A stretch of DNA of 64,000 bases from Bremerella sp. P1 (GCF_028748185.1 NZ_CP118164.1:5419814-5483813); one strand, 5' to 3'; positions 19,795 through 27,052 are shown, counted from the stretch's first letter. Made by a program: numbers and translations. The notes: generated by a model from the letters alone, not told the origin.

Positions 19795-20427
19795 ATGAAT
19801 CCCAATGTAGACGACTACATCCAGACTCACGCGAAGTGGCAGAAGGAACTCACGCTGCTGCGTAAGATTGTCCTCGAATCCAAACTGACCGAAGATTGGA
19901 AGTGGCGAGCGCCTTGTTACACGCTCGATGGTAAGAATGTCGTCATGCTTGCGGCCTTCAAGAATGACTGCGTGCTGAGCTTCTTCAAAGGTCCATTACT
20001 CACGGATCCCGACAACATCCTGGTCGCCCCCGGCGAGAACAGCCGCACGTTTCGCGTGGTCCGTTTTACCGACGCCAGGCAGATCACGAAGCTGAAGTCA
20101 AAGCTCAAGTTTCTGATCGAGCAAGCCATCGAGGTCCAGCGGTCCGGCAAACAAATCGAAGCAAAGAAGGGGCCTGACGAGTTTCCTGCCGAACTGCAAG
20201 CCAAGCTCGAGGAAGATCCGAAACTCAAGCAAGCGTTCGAAGGCCTCACGCCAGGACGCCAACGAGCTTACGTGATGCACTTTGCTGCTGCTAAACAGTC
20301 GAAGACACGCACCGCCAGAATCGAAAAGTTCACGCCCCGAATCCTCGACGGCAAAGGCATGAACGATTGCGTCTGCGGCCTCACCAAAAAGCCCCCAGGC
20401 TGCGATGGCTCGCACAATAAGAAGTAG
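19795..20427 (+). CDS. YdeI/OmdA-like protein with C-terminal CDGSH iron-sulfur motif
   Basis: A 210-residue protein. Residues 1-120 resemble the DUF1801 (YdhG-like) fold (DYIQTHAKWQKELTLLRKIV, WKWRAPCYTLDGKNVVML), and residues 130-185 the OmdA/YdeI domain (FEGLTPGRQRAYVMHFAAAK). The last residues form C-x-C-x2-T-x3-P-x-C-D-G-S-H (192-207), an exact match to the [2Fe-2S] CDGSH signature, which ends three residues before the stop. Start codon is uncertain: ATG 19795 gives the conserved N-terminus, ATG 19774 would add seven residues, and the frame is open from 19531. The function of YdeI proteins is poorly defined; the cluster suggests redox or iron sensing. Confidence 0.8.
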   Translation: MNPNVDDYIQTHAKWQKELTLLRKIVLESKLTEDWKWRAPCYTLDGKNVVMLAAFKNDCVLSFFKGPLLTDPDNILVAPGENSRTFRVVRFTDARQITKLKSKLKFLIEQAIEVQRSGKQIEAKKGPDEFPAELQAKLEEDPKLKQAFEGLTPGRQRAYVMHFAAAKQSKTRTARIEKFTPRILDGKGMNDCVCGLTKKPPGCDGSHNKK

Positions 20428-20520
20428 AGACCGCGTATCGGAATCCTGGGACCCGCTGAACGATTCAGGCCGTCGCTACGAAGAGAGAAACGACCTCCGT
20501 CCCCTTTATTGTTGGTTGCG

Positions 20521-21729
20521 TTAGGGACTGGACACCGCTCTAAGCGTACGGCGGACGACACGCTTACATTCGCGCGCGATCCTTGCCGGCGCAGATCGCT
20601 TAGGCTTGGCAGTGGGAACCGTTGGGCTGTTCCCCTCTTCGGAGCTTTGCTGCTTAGCTGGAAGGGTAGCCGGTGTTTGTTCTGGAGGGGCAACGGACTT
20701 TACGACGTTCGCATGGAGTGATGCCCACGCGAGGAGCTGAGACACTGAAATGGATGACTCCAAAACAGGTGGGGAATTCTCTGAGAACTTGCTCTTTTCG
20801 CGGTCATACAAATCGGTCAACTGCTGAACCGTGTTGGCCAAACAGGTCTGATTACGGTGCTGCAAAGTCACCTCTCTCGTGGCCGCAGCGTCGTAGCGAT
20901 CGATCTCTTTCCGTATGTTCTCCACGGTAAAAGCTTTCGTGAGTACGCGACGTCCAAAGTTGTTTCGCTGTAGAAAACTATAGTTGTCAGGCGTCACCAT
21001 GGAGGCAATTCCGTCGACGCCAGCAGCAATCGTCGCTGCACCACTGGCAATTGCTTCGCGAGCACATCTTCCACGTGCCAGGATGATATCAAATTGAGGC
21101 AAAATACTACCTGGGTCGGCAGAGAAACGGTTGGATCCAAGCCCCAGGCCCTCGACATGCAATCCAGGCGATGCGCTACGAACGATGTCGAGATGATGGT
21201 CAGAAAAGCCATTGCAAAAACACAAAACGGATCTTGGTGCTTCGGCAAAATCTGTCCTGACCGGAAACTTGTCCAGGTTCACTCCGTTAGGAATCAAGGA
21301 AACCTTTTCAGGCGAAATGCCTCCCTGGATTACAAGCCGGTCATAGCAAGCTTGGTCTACGCCCACGTAGTGAACGACATTGGGAAGGTTGAGTGGCGTG
21401 TCGTGCCAAGCTTCGGCATCATGACAAAAAGAAATCACCGGAACACTCGGAAATCGAGTTGCTGCTGCTGCCGTCTCCAGAGAATGATGCCCATGGATAA
21501 TGTCAGGCGTGACAGACAATTTTGACAAGTCATCGATGACAGGAATGCCATCGTGAATTAGACCTTGAGCAAATCGACCCACGCGAGGTGTGTAGACAAC
21601 CGGATGTCGATCCAGTTCAACCAGGCGTCGAGCCAGGTCGCGAACGTACGCCTCGGTTCCCGTGCCATGATCCAGCACGAAGTTCGTAATCAACACGCGC
21701 CGTGCTATGGGCAATTTGCCAATCGACAT
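20521..21729 (-). CDS. Glycosyltransferase, GT4/GT-B type
   Basis: A 402-residue GT-B fold glycosyltransferase. The N-terminal domain shows ITNFVLDHGTGTEAYVRDLA and the central region contains LIPNGVNLDKFPVRTDF, the usual GT4 linker between domains. The C-terminal half is shorter than usual (ARGRCAREAIASGAATIAAG in place of the E-x7-E region) and a Lys/Arg-rich tail follows. The donor and acceptor are unknown. A GGAGG box precedes ATG 21729. Its first 25 bases overlap the end of the PIG-L-like gene, which indicates one transcription unit and coupled translation. Confidence 0.82.
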   Translation of the reverse strand: MSIGKLPIARRVLITNFVLDHGTGTEAYVRDLARRLVELDRHPVVYTPRVGRFAQGLIHDGIPVIDDLSKLSVTPDIIHGHHSLETAAAATRFPSVPVISFCHDAEAWHDTPLNLPNVVHYVGVDQACYDRLVIQGGISPEKVSLIPNGVNLDKFPVRTDFAEAPRSVLCFCNGFSDHHLDIVRSASPGLHVEGLGLGSNRFSADPGSILPQFDIILARGRCAREAIASGAATIAAGVDGIASMVTPDNYSFLQRNNFGRRVLTKAFTVENIRKEIDRYDAAATREVTLQHRNQTCLANTVQQLTDLYDREKSKFSENSPPVLESSISVSQLLAWASLHANVVKSVAPPEQTPATLPAKQQSSEEGNSPTVPTAKPKRSAPARIARECKRVVRRTLRAVSSP

Positions 21730-22481
21730 TCGGCCTCCAACTCTTTGAGCAGTGGGAAAACGTGTTGATCAAATGACATCGCGACTTGATATCGACCCTC
21801 TTTCACTTGGCGCCGCGCGAGTTGCTCGTATCGCGTGGCCTTATCTTGGTGAACGAGCCAATGACTTGCTGACGATGCCGATCGGACGACCTCTTGCCGA
21901 ATTAAGTTAGAACCATAGCGGCCCTTCAGGCGATCGACTTCTGGTTGAATCTCGACGTAACGGCAAATCGCCTTCTCCTTTTGCACGATACGCTGGCGAT
22001 CGAGGCTTAGCACCATGTCACGCGAATCGCGTACATGGTTGGGCAGCGTCTCAATGGCGAACTCAAGGTTAAGCAATCTGTGACCGTAATGGCCGGCAGC
22101 GAACCGCACCGCGCCGTCGATGATCGCCCGCCATACATCGTGAACGAGGATTTGCCCTTCGGCAGCATCCCCCACAACCGTCTCCACTTCGTCTTCAACC
22201 AAAGCATCGGCCAGTTCCCACGTCAAATCGACAAGTGGAGCTGTCCGGCCCTCCAAAAGCAAAGCGTAGAGGGCCTGGTCGTCATAGCGACCAAAGATTT
22301 TGCCAAGCGAGGATTGGGTTTGCTCGATGATGCTCTCGGTGCGTCCGATTCTCGCCGTCTGTCCGTAGGCAGCGCCCGTCGTCAAGCAATAGACGGTGGG
22401 CTTTGCCTCAGCCATCCAGCCATATAAGAGCAATTCGTGGGCTGGATGGGCGATAAGAAGTGCAGATTTGCCGAAATCCAT
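21705..22481 (-). CDS. PIG-L deacetylase-like protein
   Basis: A 258-residue protein starting FGKSALLIAHPAHELLLYGW, which resembles the LmbE/PIG-L zinc-deacetylase start but has HPAHE in place of HPDDE. A later GDAAEGQILVHDVWRAII could supply the distal histidine. PIG-L proteins remove acetyl groups from GlcNAc-containing substrates, and the overlap with a glycosyltransferase gene supports a role in sugar conjugate synthesis. The altered metal motif makes catalysis uncertain. It is the first gene of a two-gene unit; the 400 bases upstream contain repeats. Confidence 0.7.
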   Translation of the reverse strand: MDFGKSALLIAHPAHELLLYGWMAEAKPTVYCLTTGAAYGQTARIGRTESIIEQTQSSLGKIFGRYDDQALYALLLEGRTAPLVDLTWELADALVEDEVETVVGDAAEGQILVHDVWRAIIDGAVRFAAGHYGHRLLNLEFAIETLPNHVRDSRDMVLSLDRQRIVQKEKAICRYVEIQPEVDRLKGRYGSNLIRQEVVRSASSASHWLVHQDKATRYEQLARRQVKEGRYQVAMSFDQHVFPLLKELEAECRLANCP

Positions 22482-22720
22482 CTCACAACCGATTCTCTGG
22501 CCAGGTCAAGGTGCTGCTACATGCGTTTTCGATGTCGATTAATAGCGCGGTGACTTTAGCAAAAGGATACGAATAGCCACAAGACGTCTTGGTTATCCCG
22601 AAAGCCCAGGGAACTGCGGTGACTGGCCGGCTGCCAAGCCCAAGTCCTCTTACGCCTGCAAACAGGTCACCATCCTTAAACCGGTTTCCTGATCATATCG
22701 ACTGTCAACCAAAACTTCCG

Positions 22721-22812
22721 TGTGCCACTGGCCTCTGGCCAGTGCTCTTCATGCGGAATCGGGATTGGCAGCACGTGTACCTGCTTCGCACTGGCCAGAG
22801 GCCAGTGGCACA
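22721..22812. repeat. Nested inverted repeat (BIME/REP-like element)
   Basis: The arms 22721-22745 and 22788-22812 are perfect 25-base reverse complements separated by 42 bases. Each arm is itself a hairpin: CACTGGCC-TCT-GGCCAGTG. The whole could form a cruciform or two adjacent stem-loops in RNA. The architecture is like paired REP sequences (BIMEs). Related nested elements of different sequence lie at 29461-29613 and 42854-42922. Confidence 0.85.
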
Positions 22813-22855
22813 CCCCAGAGAGACATACACCAACAGTGCCACCCGTCCGAGGACA
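22777..22855. repeat. Dispersed repeat, copy A
   Basis: This stretch, which includes the right arm of the nested repeat and continues as GGCACACCCC and GTGCCACCCG, has a recognisable second copy at 23394-23463. The copies differ at scattered positions, so they are old or from different sources. Confidence 0.65.
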
Positions 22856-22893
22856 TGCCGTAACGCCAAACCTGCTCCTTTCCAATGCTTTGC

Positions 22894-23163
22894 TCATGCT
22901 GAGTCATGGATCTTGCGTAGTGCCCACGCTAGAGCTTCATTAGATATCTGAAGCAATGACTCGCTAACCGTGACGCGTCTAGTTCTCTTTTCGGCGTGCA
23001 TTCGCTCAAGAATTCGACGCTTGATGTCTTTGTGAATTCGCTCGAGTTCACGTTCGGCGTCAGCCGTGCCTGACTCGCTCAACTGCGCCAACGCGTCGCG
23101 ATATATAGCGCGAATCTCAGCCGCATTTCCAGGTACCTTTGGATGGTGAGGGTTTTCGTGCAT
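22894..23163 (-). CDS. Small helical protein of unknown function
   Basis: An 89-residue, highly charged protein predicted to be mostly helical (ERELERIHKDIKRRILERMH). I recognise no family, and no ribosome binding site is clear. The reading frame could be a real small gene or a remnant within the repeat-rich island. It lies between the two repeat copies, near the integrase fragment. Confidence 0.4.
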   Translation of the reverse strand: MHENPHHPKVPGNAAEIRAIYRDALAQLSESGTADAERELERIHKDIKRRILERMHAEKRTRRVTVSESLLQISNEALAWALRKIHDSA

Positions 23164-23445
23164 TACGAATGTGTCACGGGGTTATCGCGTAAGCGTGGCT
23201 TACAGAAAAACGATTCACTACAGTGCGGCTTCCATTGTTAATTCTTGCCATTGGAACGCCTAGGTAGATGAAGCCAGGCCGGGTTAATCGTAAAGGACAC
23301 AGGGCACATAGTACCAGGTTCGGAAGGATAGTTGCTGTTGGATATCACTAACAAAAGCGAGCGAACGGAAGCCGCATACCCACAAGATCGCTAGTACTCG
23401 TGTTGCACTCGGCACTAGCACACCCCGGAGAGACAATTATCAACC
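23164..23445. other. Repeat-bearing region before the integrase remnant
   Basis: No gene is seen. The right end holds the second copy of the dispersed repeat, which runs directly into the integrase fragment. Confidence 0.5.
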
Positions 23446-23463
23446 GTGCCACCCGCAGCGGCC
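23394..23463. repeat. Dispersed repeat, copy B, joined to integrase fragment
   Basis: This copy matches 22777-22855 over CACACCCC-GAGAGACA and GTGCCACCCG, but lacks most of the hairpin arm. Similarity ends about where the integrase-like coding sequence begins, so the repeat marks the breakpoint of the truncated integrase gene. Confidence 0.65.
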
Positions 23464-23676
23464 CGTCGAGCGCATATCACGAAACGAGTGACGGCTCATC
23501 CACTGCGTCACTCGTTCGCAACCCATCTGATCGAGGCGGGCTACGACATCCGCACGGTACAGGAACTCCTTGGTCACAGTGACGTTAGGACGACGATGAT
23601 TTATACTCGTGTCTTGAACCAGGGAGGCCGCGGCGTCCGCAGCCCGGCTGATTTCGACAGCCTGGATTCCGAATAA
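23446..23676 (+). pseudogene. Integron integrase, C-terminal fragment
   Basis: About 65 residues of a tyrosine recombinase of the integron-integrase type remain, out of roughly 320-340 in the intact family. The box II motif [11 protein letters not shown] (R21), the [14 protein letters not shown] region with H44, and the nucleophile Y53 are present, followed by the typical [12 protein letters not shown] tail. The N-terminal and central parts, including box I arginine, are gone, and the sequence upstream is repeat DNA, so the protein cannot recombine DNA. The first residues (MPP) come from the repeat. The fragment points the same way as the cassette genes downstream, as in the inverse integrons reported for planctomycetes. 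Confidence 0.88.
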
Positions 23677-23696
23677 CGTGCGCACGTTATTCGGAA
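23667..23696. repeat. 30-bp perfect palindrome
   Basis: Bases 23667-23681 (TTCCGAATAACGTGC) are the exact reverse complement of 23682-23696. It covers the stop codon of the integrase remnant. No T-run follows, so it does not look like a terminator. Its right half begins the 38-bp sequence found again before the second cassette gene. Confidence 0.9.
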
Positions 23697-23718
23697 AGGT
23701 TCTGAATAAACACTAGTT
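23681..23718 (+). repeat. 38-bp direct repeat, copy 1, before cassette gene 1
   Basis: This stretch starts CGCACGTTATTCGGAA and ends 28 bases before the ATG of the first cassette gene. It matches 24365-24402 at 34 of 38 positions by eye. It may be a duplicated recombination or promoter element. Confidence 0.85.
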
Positions 23719-23746
23719 ATCCGCATCAATCGAAGGGCGTTACAAC

Positions 23747-24223
23747 ATGAAAGTCCTACGATACACGATGCCGGCAGACCTGCCCTGCTACACCGACTGG
23801 GACTTCCGCGTCTATCCCGGTAGATTCGACTTTCTACTTGATGCGATGCGTCAAGCGTTTCATCGTCGGATTGAGAATGACAGCAAGTATGCACACATGT
23901 GGTCGTCGAAATCTGGAATCCACAAGGAATACCGTGATTGCAAGGCCGTTTTGGATTGGCTCGACCGTATGGCGTCCACGGATGCAGAGGTCATCGAGTA
24001 CGATGGCTCAGTTCGCGATCTGTTCTGGTCTATGAGCCACTCGCTTGTCTATGGCGGGCAATACCGGCAGGTCTACTGTCCGCCATGCGATCGGACCTTT
24101 CAACACCGTCACATGATGAAGATGCCATGGACATTCGGTGAAGACCTCGCTGCAGAAGGCGGGCATCGGCTTGATTGCCCCAAGAAACACGCCGTATATT
24201 CAATCATGGAATGGAACAGCTAA
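23747..24223 (+). CDS. Cassette gene 1: zinc-ribbon-like protein of unknown function
   Basis: A 158-residue protein with no family I recognise. The second half has VYCPPCDRTF followed by a CPKKH further on, which could bind one zinc ion. It lies just downstream of the integrase remnant and is followed within a dozen bases by an attC-like site, so it looks like an integron gene cassette. The ATG at 23747 has no clear Shine-Dalgarno sequence. Confidence 0.7.
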   Translation: MKVLRYTMPADLPCYTDWDFRVYPGRFDFLLDAMRQAFHRRIENDSKYAHMWSSKSGIHKEYRDCKAVLDWLDRMASTDAEVIEYDGSVRDLFWSMSHSLVYGGQYRQVYCPPCDRTFQHRHMMKMPWTFGEDLAAEGGHRLDCPKKHAVYSIMEWNS

Positions 24224-24234
24224 CCCGAGTCGGC

Positions 24235-24325
24235 GGATAACAAAAAAATGCACCCGAGTCGCCGATCGGGCATTTCCTGAAATCGAAGTCTCTTGGCGGC
24301 AACCGGGTGATTTTTGTCGTTAGGC
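24235..24325 (+). other. Candidate attC recombination site 1
   Basis: The 91-base region starts GGATAAC and ends with GTTAGGC, an exact match to the GTTRRRY core. The ends pair: AAAAATGCACCCG with CGGGTGATTTTT, leaving one unpaired base, as expected for the extrahelical bases of folded attC sites. Inner segments (GCCGA, TGGCGGC) pair partly around a variable centre. It follows cassette gene 1 in the correct orientation. Confidence 0.8.
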
Positions 24326-24364
24326 CGAAAACCCCCAAAAAAAGTCCTGACCCCTTTTCTTTCC

Positions 24365-24402
24365 CGCACGTTATTCGGAAACGATCTGATTAAACACGAG
24401 TT
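24365..24402 (+). repeat. 38-bp direct repeat, copy 2, before cassette gene 2
   Basis: This copy differs from 23681-23718 at four positions. It ends 19 bases before ATG 24422. Only the right half of the 30-bp palindrome is present here. Confidence 0.85.
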
Positions 24403-24421
24403 GTGTGGCAAAGGTGATTCC

Positions 24422-24871
24422 ATGAGTGGCAAGCAAAGAGAAGAGTGGCTGAATTCAATATGGCCAGACAAACTCACCATCAATCATAGCAAGGTCCGCG
24501 AATGTTTCTCAATTGAGTCCGCAAACTACCGTCAGGGAATTGACTCCGACTATTACGAGAATCTTTACCAATCGGCTCTATATCTATTTGTCATTGGTGA
24601 CCCAGAGGATGCGGTTCTGATTTTTGACGCAAAGATGTCGAATTTTGATCTTGGGTGCGGCATGGATTACCAATTCATGCTAGGCGCAGGTCTTGATAAA
24701 ACCATCGCCCATGCTCAAAGCGTCAATCGATTGGACATGGTGGATTACCTAGAGGGCCTAAGAGAAGACCCTGACCTACCAGACATTGAAGAATGGATGA
24801 AGTTTAGGATCAATTACTTCGGACTAGCCACACAACAAGGCGCTCAACCGGACGCCTTCGGCGCCGGTTAG
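24422..24871 (+). CDS. Cassette gene 2: acidic protein of unknown function
   Basis: A 149-residue acidic, helix-rich protein (YYENLYQSALYLFVIGDPEDAV) without recognised family. ATG 24422 is chosen because the preceding bases belong to the repeat and attC regions; the frame is open upstream to 24314. The last dozen residues (QQGAQPDAFGAG) are encoded within the attC-like site, as is common for cassette genes. Helices and length could fit an immunity or small-effector protein, but nothing specific supports that. Confidence 0.7.
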   Translation: MSGKQREEWLNSIWPDKLTINHSKVRECFSIESANYRQGIDSDYYENLYQSALYLFVIGDPEDAVLIFDAKMSNFDLGCGMDYQFMLGAGLDKTIAHAQSVNRLDMVDYLEGLREDPDLPDIEEWMKFRINYFGLATQQGAQPDAFGAG

Positions 24872-24885
24872 CTTTAACGTTCGGC
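24831..24885 (+). other. Candidate attC recombination site 2
   Basis: A short attC-like hairpin: GCTCAACCGG pairs with CCGGTTAGC with one unpaired G, and CCGGACGCC pairs with GGCGCCGG around TTC with one unpaired A. It ends TTAACGTTCGGC, close to the AACGTTRRRY end of attC sites, though position four is C. The stop codon of cassette gene 2 lies inside it. Confidence 0.75.
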
Positions 24886-25333
24886 CGAAAGGCTCATGTC
24901 CTTCTCTCTCACCGCGATTGCGCTGGTTGCGAGGCAGATGGAAGAAAATCGCGCGCGCACTATCTTCCGGCACCTTCAGGCTGGTATACCTAGATCTTGC
25001 CTGGGGAGTCTTACCCCGCTCTGAAGTTTTCATGCCTTGTTACCTGGGGCATCTTCAGATCTCTTGGGCCTCGCGTGGGGCTGGATACCTGGTATCCGCT
25101 GCCCTGCAAAAAAACTTTCGAGGCGCACTACCTTACTGAAGCGCTAGCCACGTAAGTTACATCCATCAGCCCTCGGATTCCTCTCGATTCTGGTGGGCTA
25201 AGTCCCCAGCCTGCTTGGGCGTGCGAAGAGTCGTCGCGTGCGAGAGCGGCTCACTCGCGAATTTTCGAACACAAAAACTCCACGCTCCCGTCGCGTGAAA
25301 ACCGTATCCCATTTTTTTGAAAGTCATGTCGTC
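24886..25333. other. Region after the cassettes, no gene seen
   Basis: About 450 bases without a convincing gene. Short open frames on both strands lack family features. It could be the rest of a decayed cassette array, but I find no third attC-like site. Confidence 0.45.
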
Positions 25334-26056
25334 ATGTCCTATTCCACCGAACCCAGTACCGCCGATTCTTCCATCCCCTTGAGTCAGCGTTCGACAACAT
25401 GGATCTTCCAGCGCCTGCGAGAACTCTACGCACAACGTGAGGAAGAGGTGCGCCAGAAGCAGTTGGAAATCGAACGCTTGCAGCAGCAGCTTGATGACTG
25501 TCCTGACAGAGCTGAGGAGGACGAGTCACGCCCGCGTCGCACGAAACGACGCTCGATCATAAAGAGCCCGGTGCCATGCGTGAAGAAGCACGAACCGGAG
25601 AGTACGCATTGTACGAAACCGGGATCGCCCCCTCACCCTAGCCCTCTTCCTGCAGGAGCGAGGGGACAGGACACGGACGAGAATTGCCGGTCAGATGGCC
25701 TCGCGCAGCGGCATGGTTTGCCGGGCAGCCAGTTCCATCTGCGCCAGAACTCCGCGCCAGTTGCCAGGGTTACCAGGCGTGATGCGTCCCAGCACGCGGG
25801 CCGCACTGGCCCCGGTCAAATCGGGCAGATTACCACTGACCTGGTCGACATGCAGCGTCGCCAGAATCGCGGCCATCGAAGCCCCGACGGCGCCCGAGAT
25901 CCAGCCTCGCTTTACATCGGTGGTTACCGGCACGCCGGGAAACCGGTCGGCAATTTGCTGCACGAGCTTTTCGCGGCGGGCACCGCGACCCAGTACGATG
26001 ATCTCGGCGAACTCAGGCGAACTGGGAAAATGCTCAGCGATTGCCTGATGAATTGA
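25334..26056 (+). CDS. Doubtful coiled-coil open frame
   Basis: The frame from ATG 25334 encodes a plausible start with a coiled coil (LRELYAQREEEVRQKQLEIE) for about 60 residues. It then runs through the dispersed repeat at 25628 and, from 25691, antisense to the AnmK-like gene, where the protein sequence loses coding character. At most the first 100 residues represent a real or decayed gene. Confidence 0.25.
   Translation: MSYSTEPSTADSSIPLSQRSTTWIFQRLRELYAQREEEVRQKQLEIERLQQQLDDCPDRAEEDESRPRRTKRRSIIKSPVPCVKKHEPESTHCTKPGSPPHPSPLPAGARGQDTDENCRSDGLAQRHGLPGSQFHLRQNSAPVARVTRRDASQHAGRTGPGQIGQITTDLVDMQRRQNRGHRSPDGARDPASLYIGGYRHAGKPVGNLLHELFAAGTATQYDDLGELRRTGKMLSDCLMN
25628..25671. repeat. GC-rich dispersed repeat with palindromic core
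   Basis: The stretch starts CCCCTCACCC and ends GAGGGGACAGG, with CCCCTC and GAGGGG pairing and the palindrome TCCTGCAGGA inside. Similar sequences translated as PHPSPLPAGARG are common intergenic repeats in many bacteria; here it lies between a decayed frame and the 3' end of the AnmK-like gene. Confidence 0.6.
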
Positions 26057-26941
26057 ATCAGCCCAATACGATTCCATCGTTTGGTTAAGTGCGACGCTCG
26101 AAGCCAGTAGCTCCGGCATCTCGGCCAGAATACTTTCGACCGCTGTTTGGATTTGATGCGGCGAGTCGGCCAAGACTTGTTCGATCTGCAGCTTCTGCAT
26201 CAGGTCGGCCAAGGTATGGGGACTCACGGCAGATGCGTTCGGCCTTTGTTCGCACAGACTTTGCAGCGATTGCAGCAGCGCAAACCCAGGCCCCAGCGAG
26301 CGGTAGGCGATGGCTGGGATCGGACGGTTCTTGCGCCGAGCTGGCAAGTAGAACAGTTCGATCGAGTGATCGAGTCGAATGACAACCTTCGGCCGGGCAC
26401 TGATCGAATCGACGGCCTTGGTCAGCAGCAACCACATCGGAAGCACATCCAAACCGTGGGCATTGCCACCCTTGGCGATGTCGCGCTGCTCGAAGTGGTC
26501 CATGACGGTCAGCCCGGTCGATTCCGCGAGAATCGCCGGATCGCCGATTGAGATTGCCGAGCCTGTCTGTTTCCAGAACTCGCGCCCACAAACGGGACCA
26601 CGCTGGCCGATCGCCGTGACCTTTTCCGCCGAGACGCCACACGAGTTGAGTAGCCGCTCGACGTTGACGACTTGCAGTTCGGAGACCAGCCGCGAGACCA
26701 TGCCAGGTAGTTGGGTTCCGGTGGTCAGACCGGCACCTCCTTGTTCGAGCATCGCGCGAACGTCAGGCGGCGTACGAACATTCAGCTGATGGATGACATC
26801 GAAGCACGCGTTGAGTCCACGTGAGTCGACTTTGAGAATTGCCGCACTGACAAAGCGCAGACAGGGAGTCATGGCGGTGCCAACGAAATATCGCCGCGCA
26901 TGTTCCGAGAAACTCGAGAATCCGAGAGTCTGCGAGGGCAT
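25691..26941 (-). CDS. Divergent AnmK-like protein, probably not an active kinase
   Basis: A 416-residue protein resembling anhydro-N-acetylmuramic acid kinase, which in murein recycling phosphorylates and opens anhMurNAc. The best match is SIGDPAILAESTGLTVMDHF followed by EQRDIAKGG, which equals the IGDPA/ERTGITVVADFR region of AnmK; IGQRGPVCG equals the IGSHGQT region, and ILVLGRGA-like IIVLGRGARREKL the C-terminal GGGARN region. The N-terminal MSGTSLDGVD loop is degenerate (FVGTAMTPC, about 20-27), and the catalytic DTGPGN motif reads SLGPGF with S215 where the aspartate should be. A pseudoenzyme or a different substrate is likely. It follows the amidotransferase-like gene on the same strand but behind a terminator. 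Confidence 0.72.
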   Translation of the reverse strand: MPSQTLGFSSFSEHARRYFVGTAMTPCLRFVSAAILKVDSRGLNACFDVIHQLNVRTPPDVRAMLEQGGAGLTTGTQLPGMVSRLVSELQVVNVERLLNSCGVSAEKVTAIGQRGPVCGREFWKQTGSAISIGDPAILAESTGLTVMDHFEQRDIAKGGNAHGLDVLPMWLLLTKAVDSISARPKVVIRLDHSIELFYLPARRKNRPIPAIAYRSLGPGFALLQSLQSLCEQRPNASAVSPHTLADLMQKLQIEQVLADSPHQIQTAVESILAEMPELLASSVALNQTMESYWADSIHQAIAEHFPSSPEFAEIIVLGRGARREKLVQQIADRFPGVPVTTDVKRGWISGAVGASMAAILATLHVDQVSGNLPDLTGASAARVLGRITPGNPGNWRGVLAQMELAARQTMPLREAI

Positions 26942-26974
26942 CCCTATCCCAGCGAATCAGAGGTAAAGCGATTT

Positions 26975-27025
26975 GAAGAAAAAGAGGGGAAGCAGCAGCC
27001 ATTGGCCTGCGGCTGCTGCTTTCCC
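26975..27025 (-). terminator. Rho-independent terminator of the amidotransferase-like gene
   Basis: On the minus strand a 15-bp stem (GGGAAAGCAGCAGCC with one mismatch in its partner, 27025-27011 and 27000-26986) with a ten-base loop is followed by TCTTTTTCTTC. It starts 27 bases after the stop at 27053 and separates this gene from the AnmK-like gene. Confidence 0.85.
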
Positions 27026-27052
27026 TTGCTGATCGTGCGTTTCCAGCTGCAA

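Larger units (their letters stand above)
22482..22893. other. Intergenic region carrying a nested inverted repeat
   Basis: No credible gene is seen in these 412 bases. Open frames on both strands run through the repeat at 22721-22812 and have no coding features. The repeat is described separately. Confidence 0.6.

Noticed and set aside
22589-22951. Plus-strand 120-codon frame across the nested repeat
   Set aside because: The translation is dictated by the repeat and has no coding signature.
24314-24421. Upstream extension of cassette gene 2
   Set aside because: It would start inside the attC-like site and read through the 38-bp repeat, so ATG 24422 is preferred.
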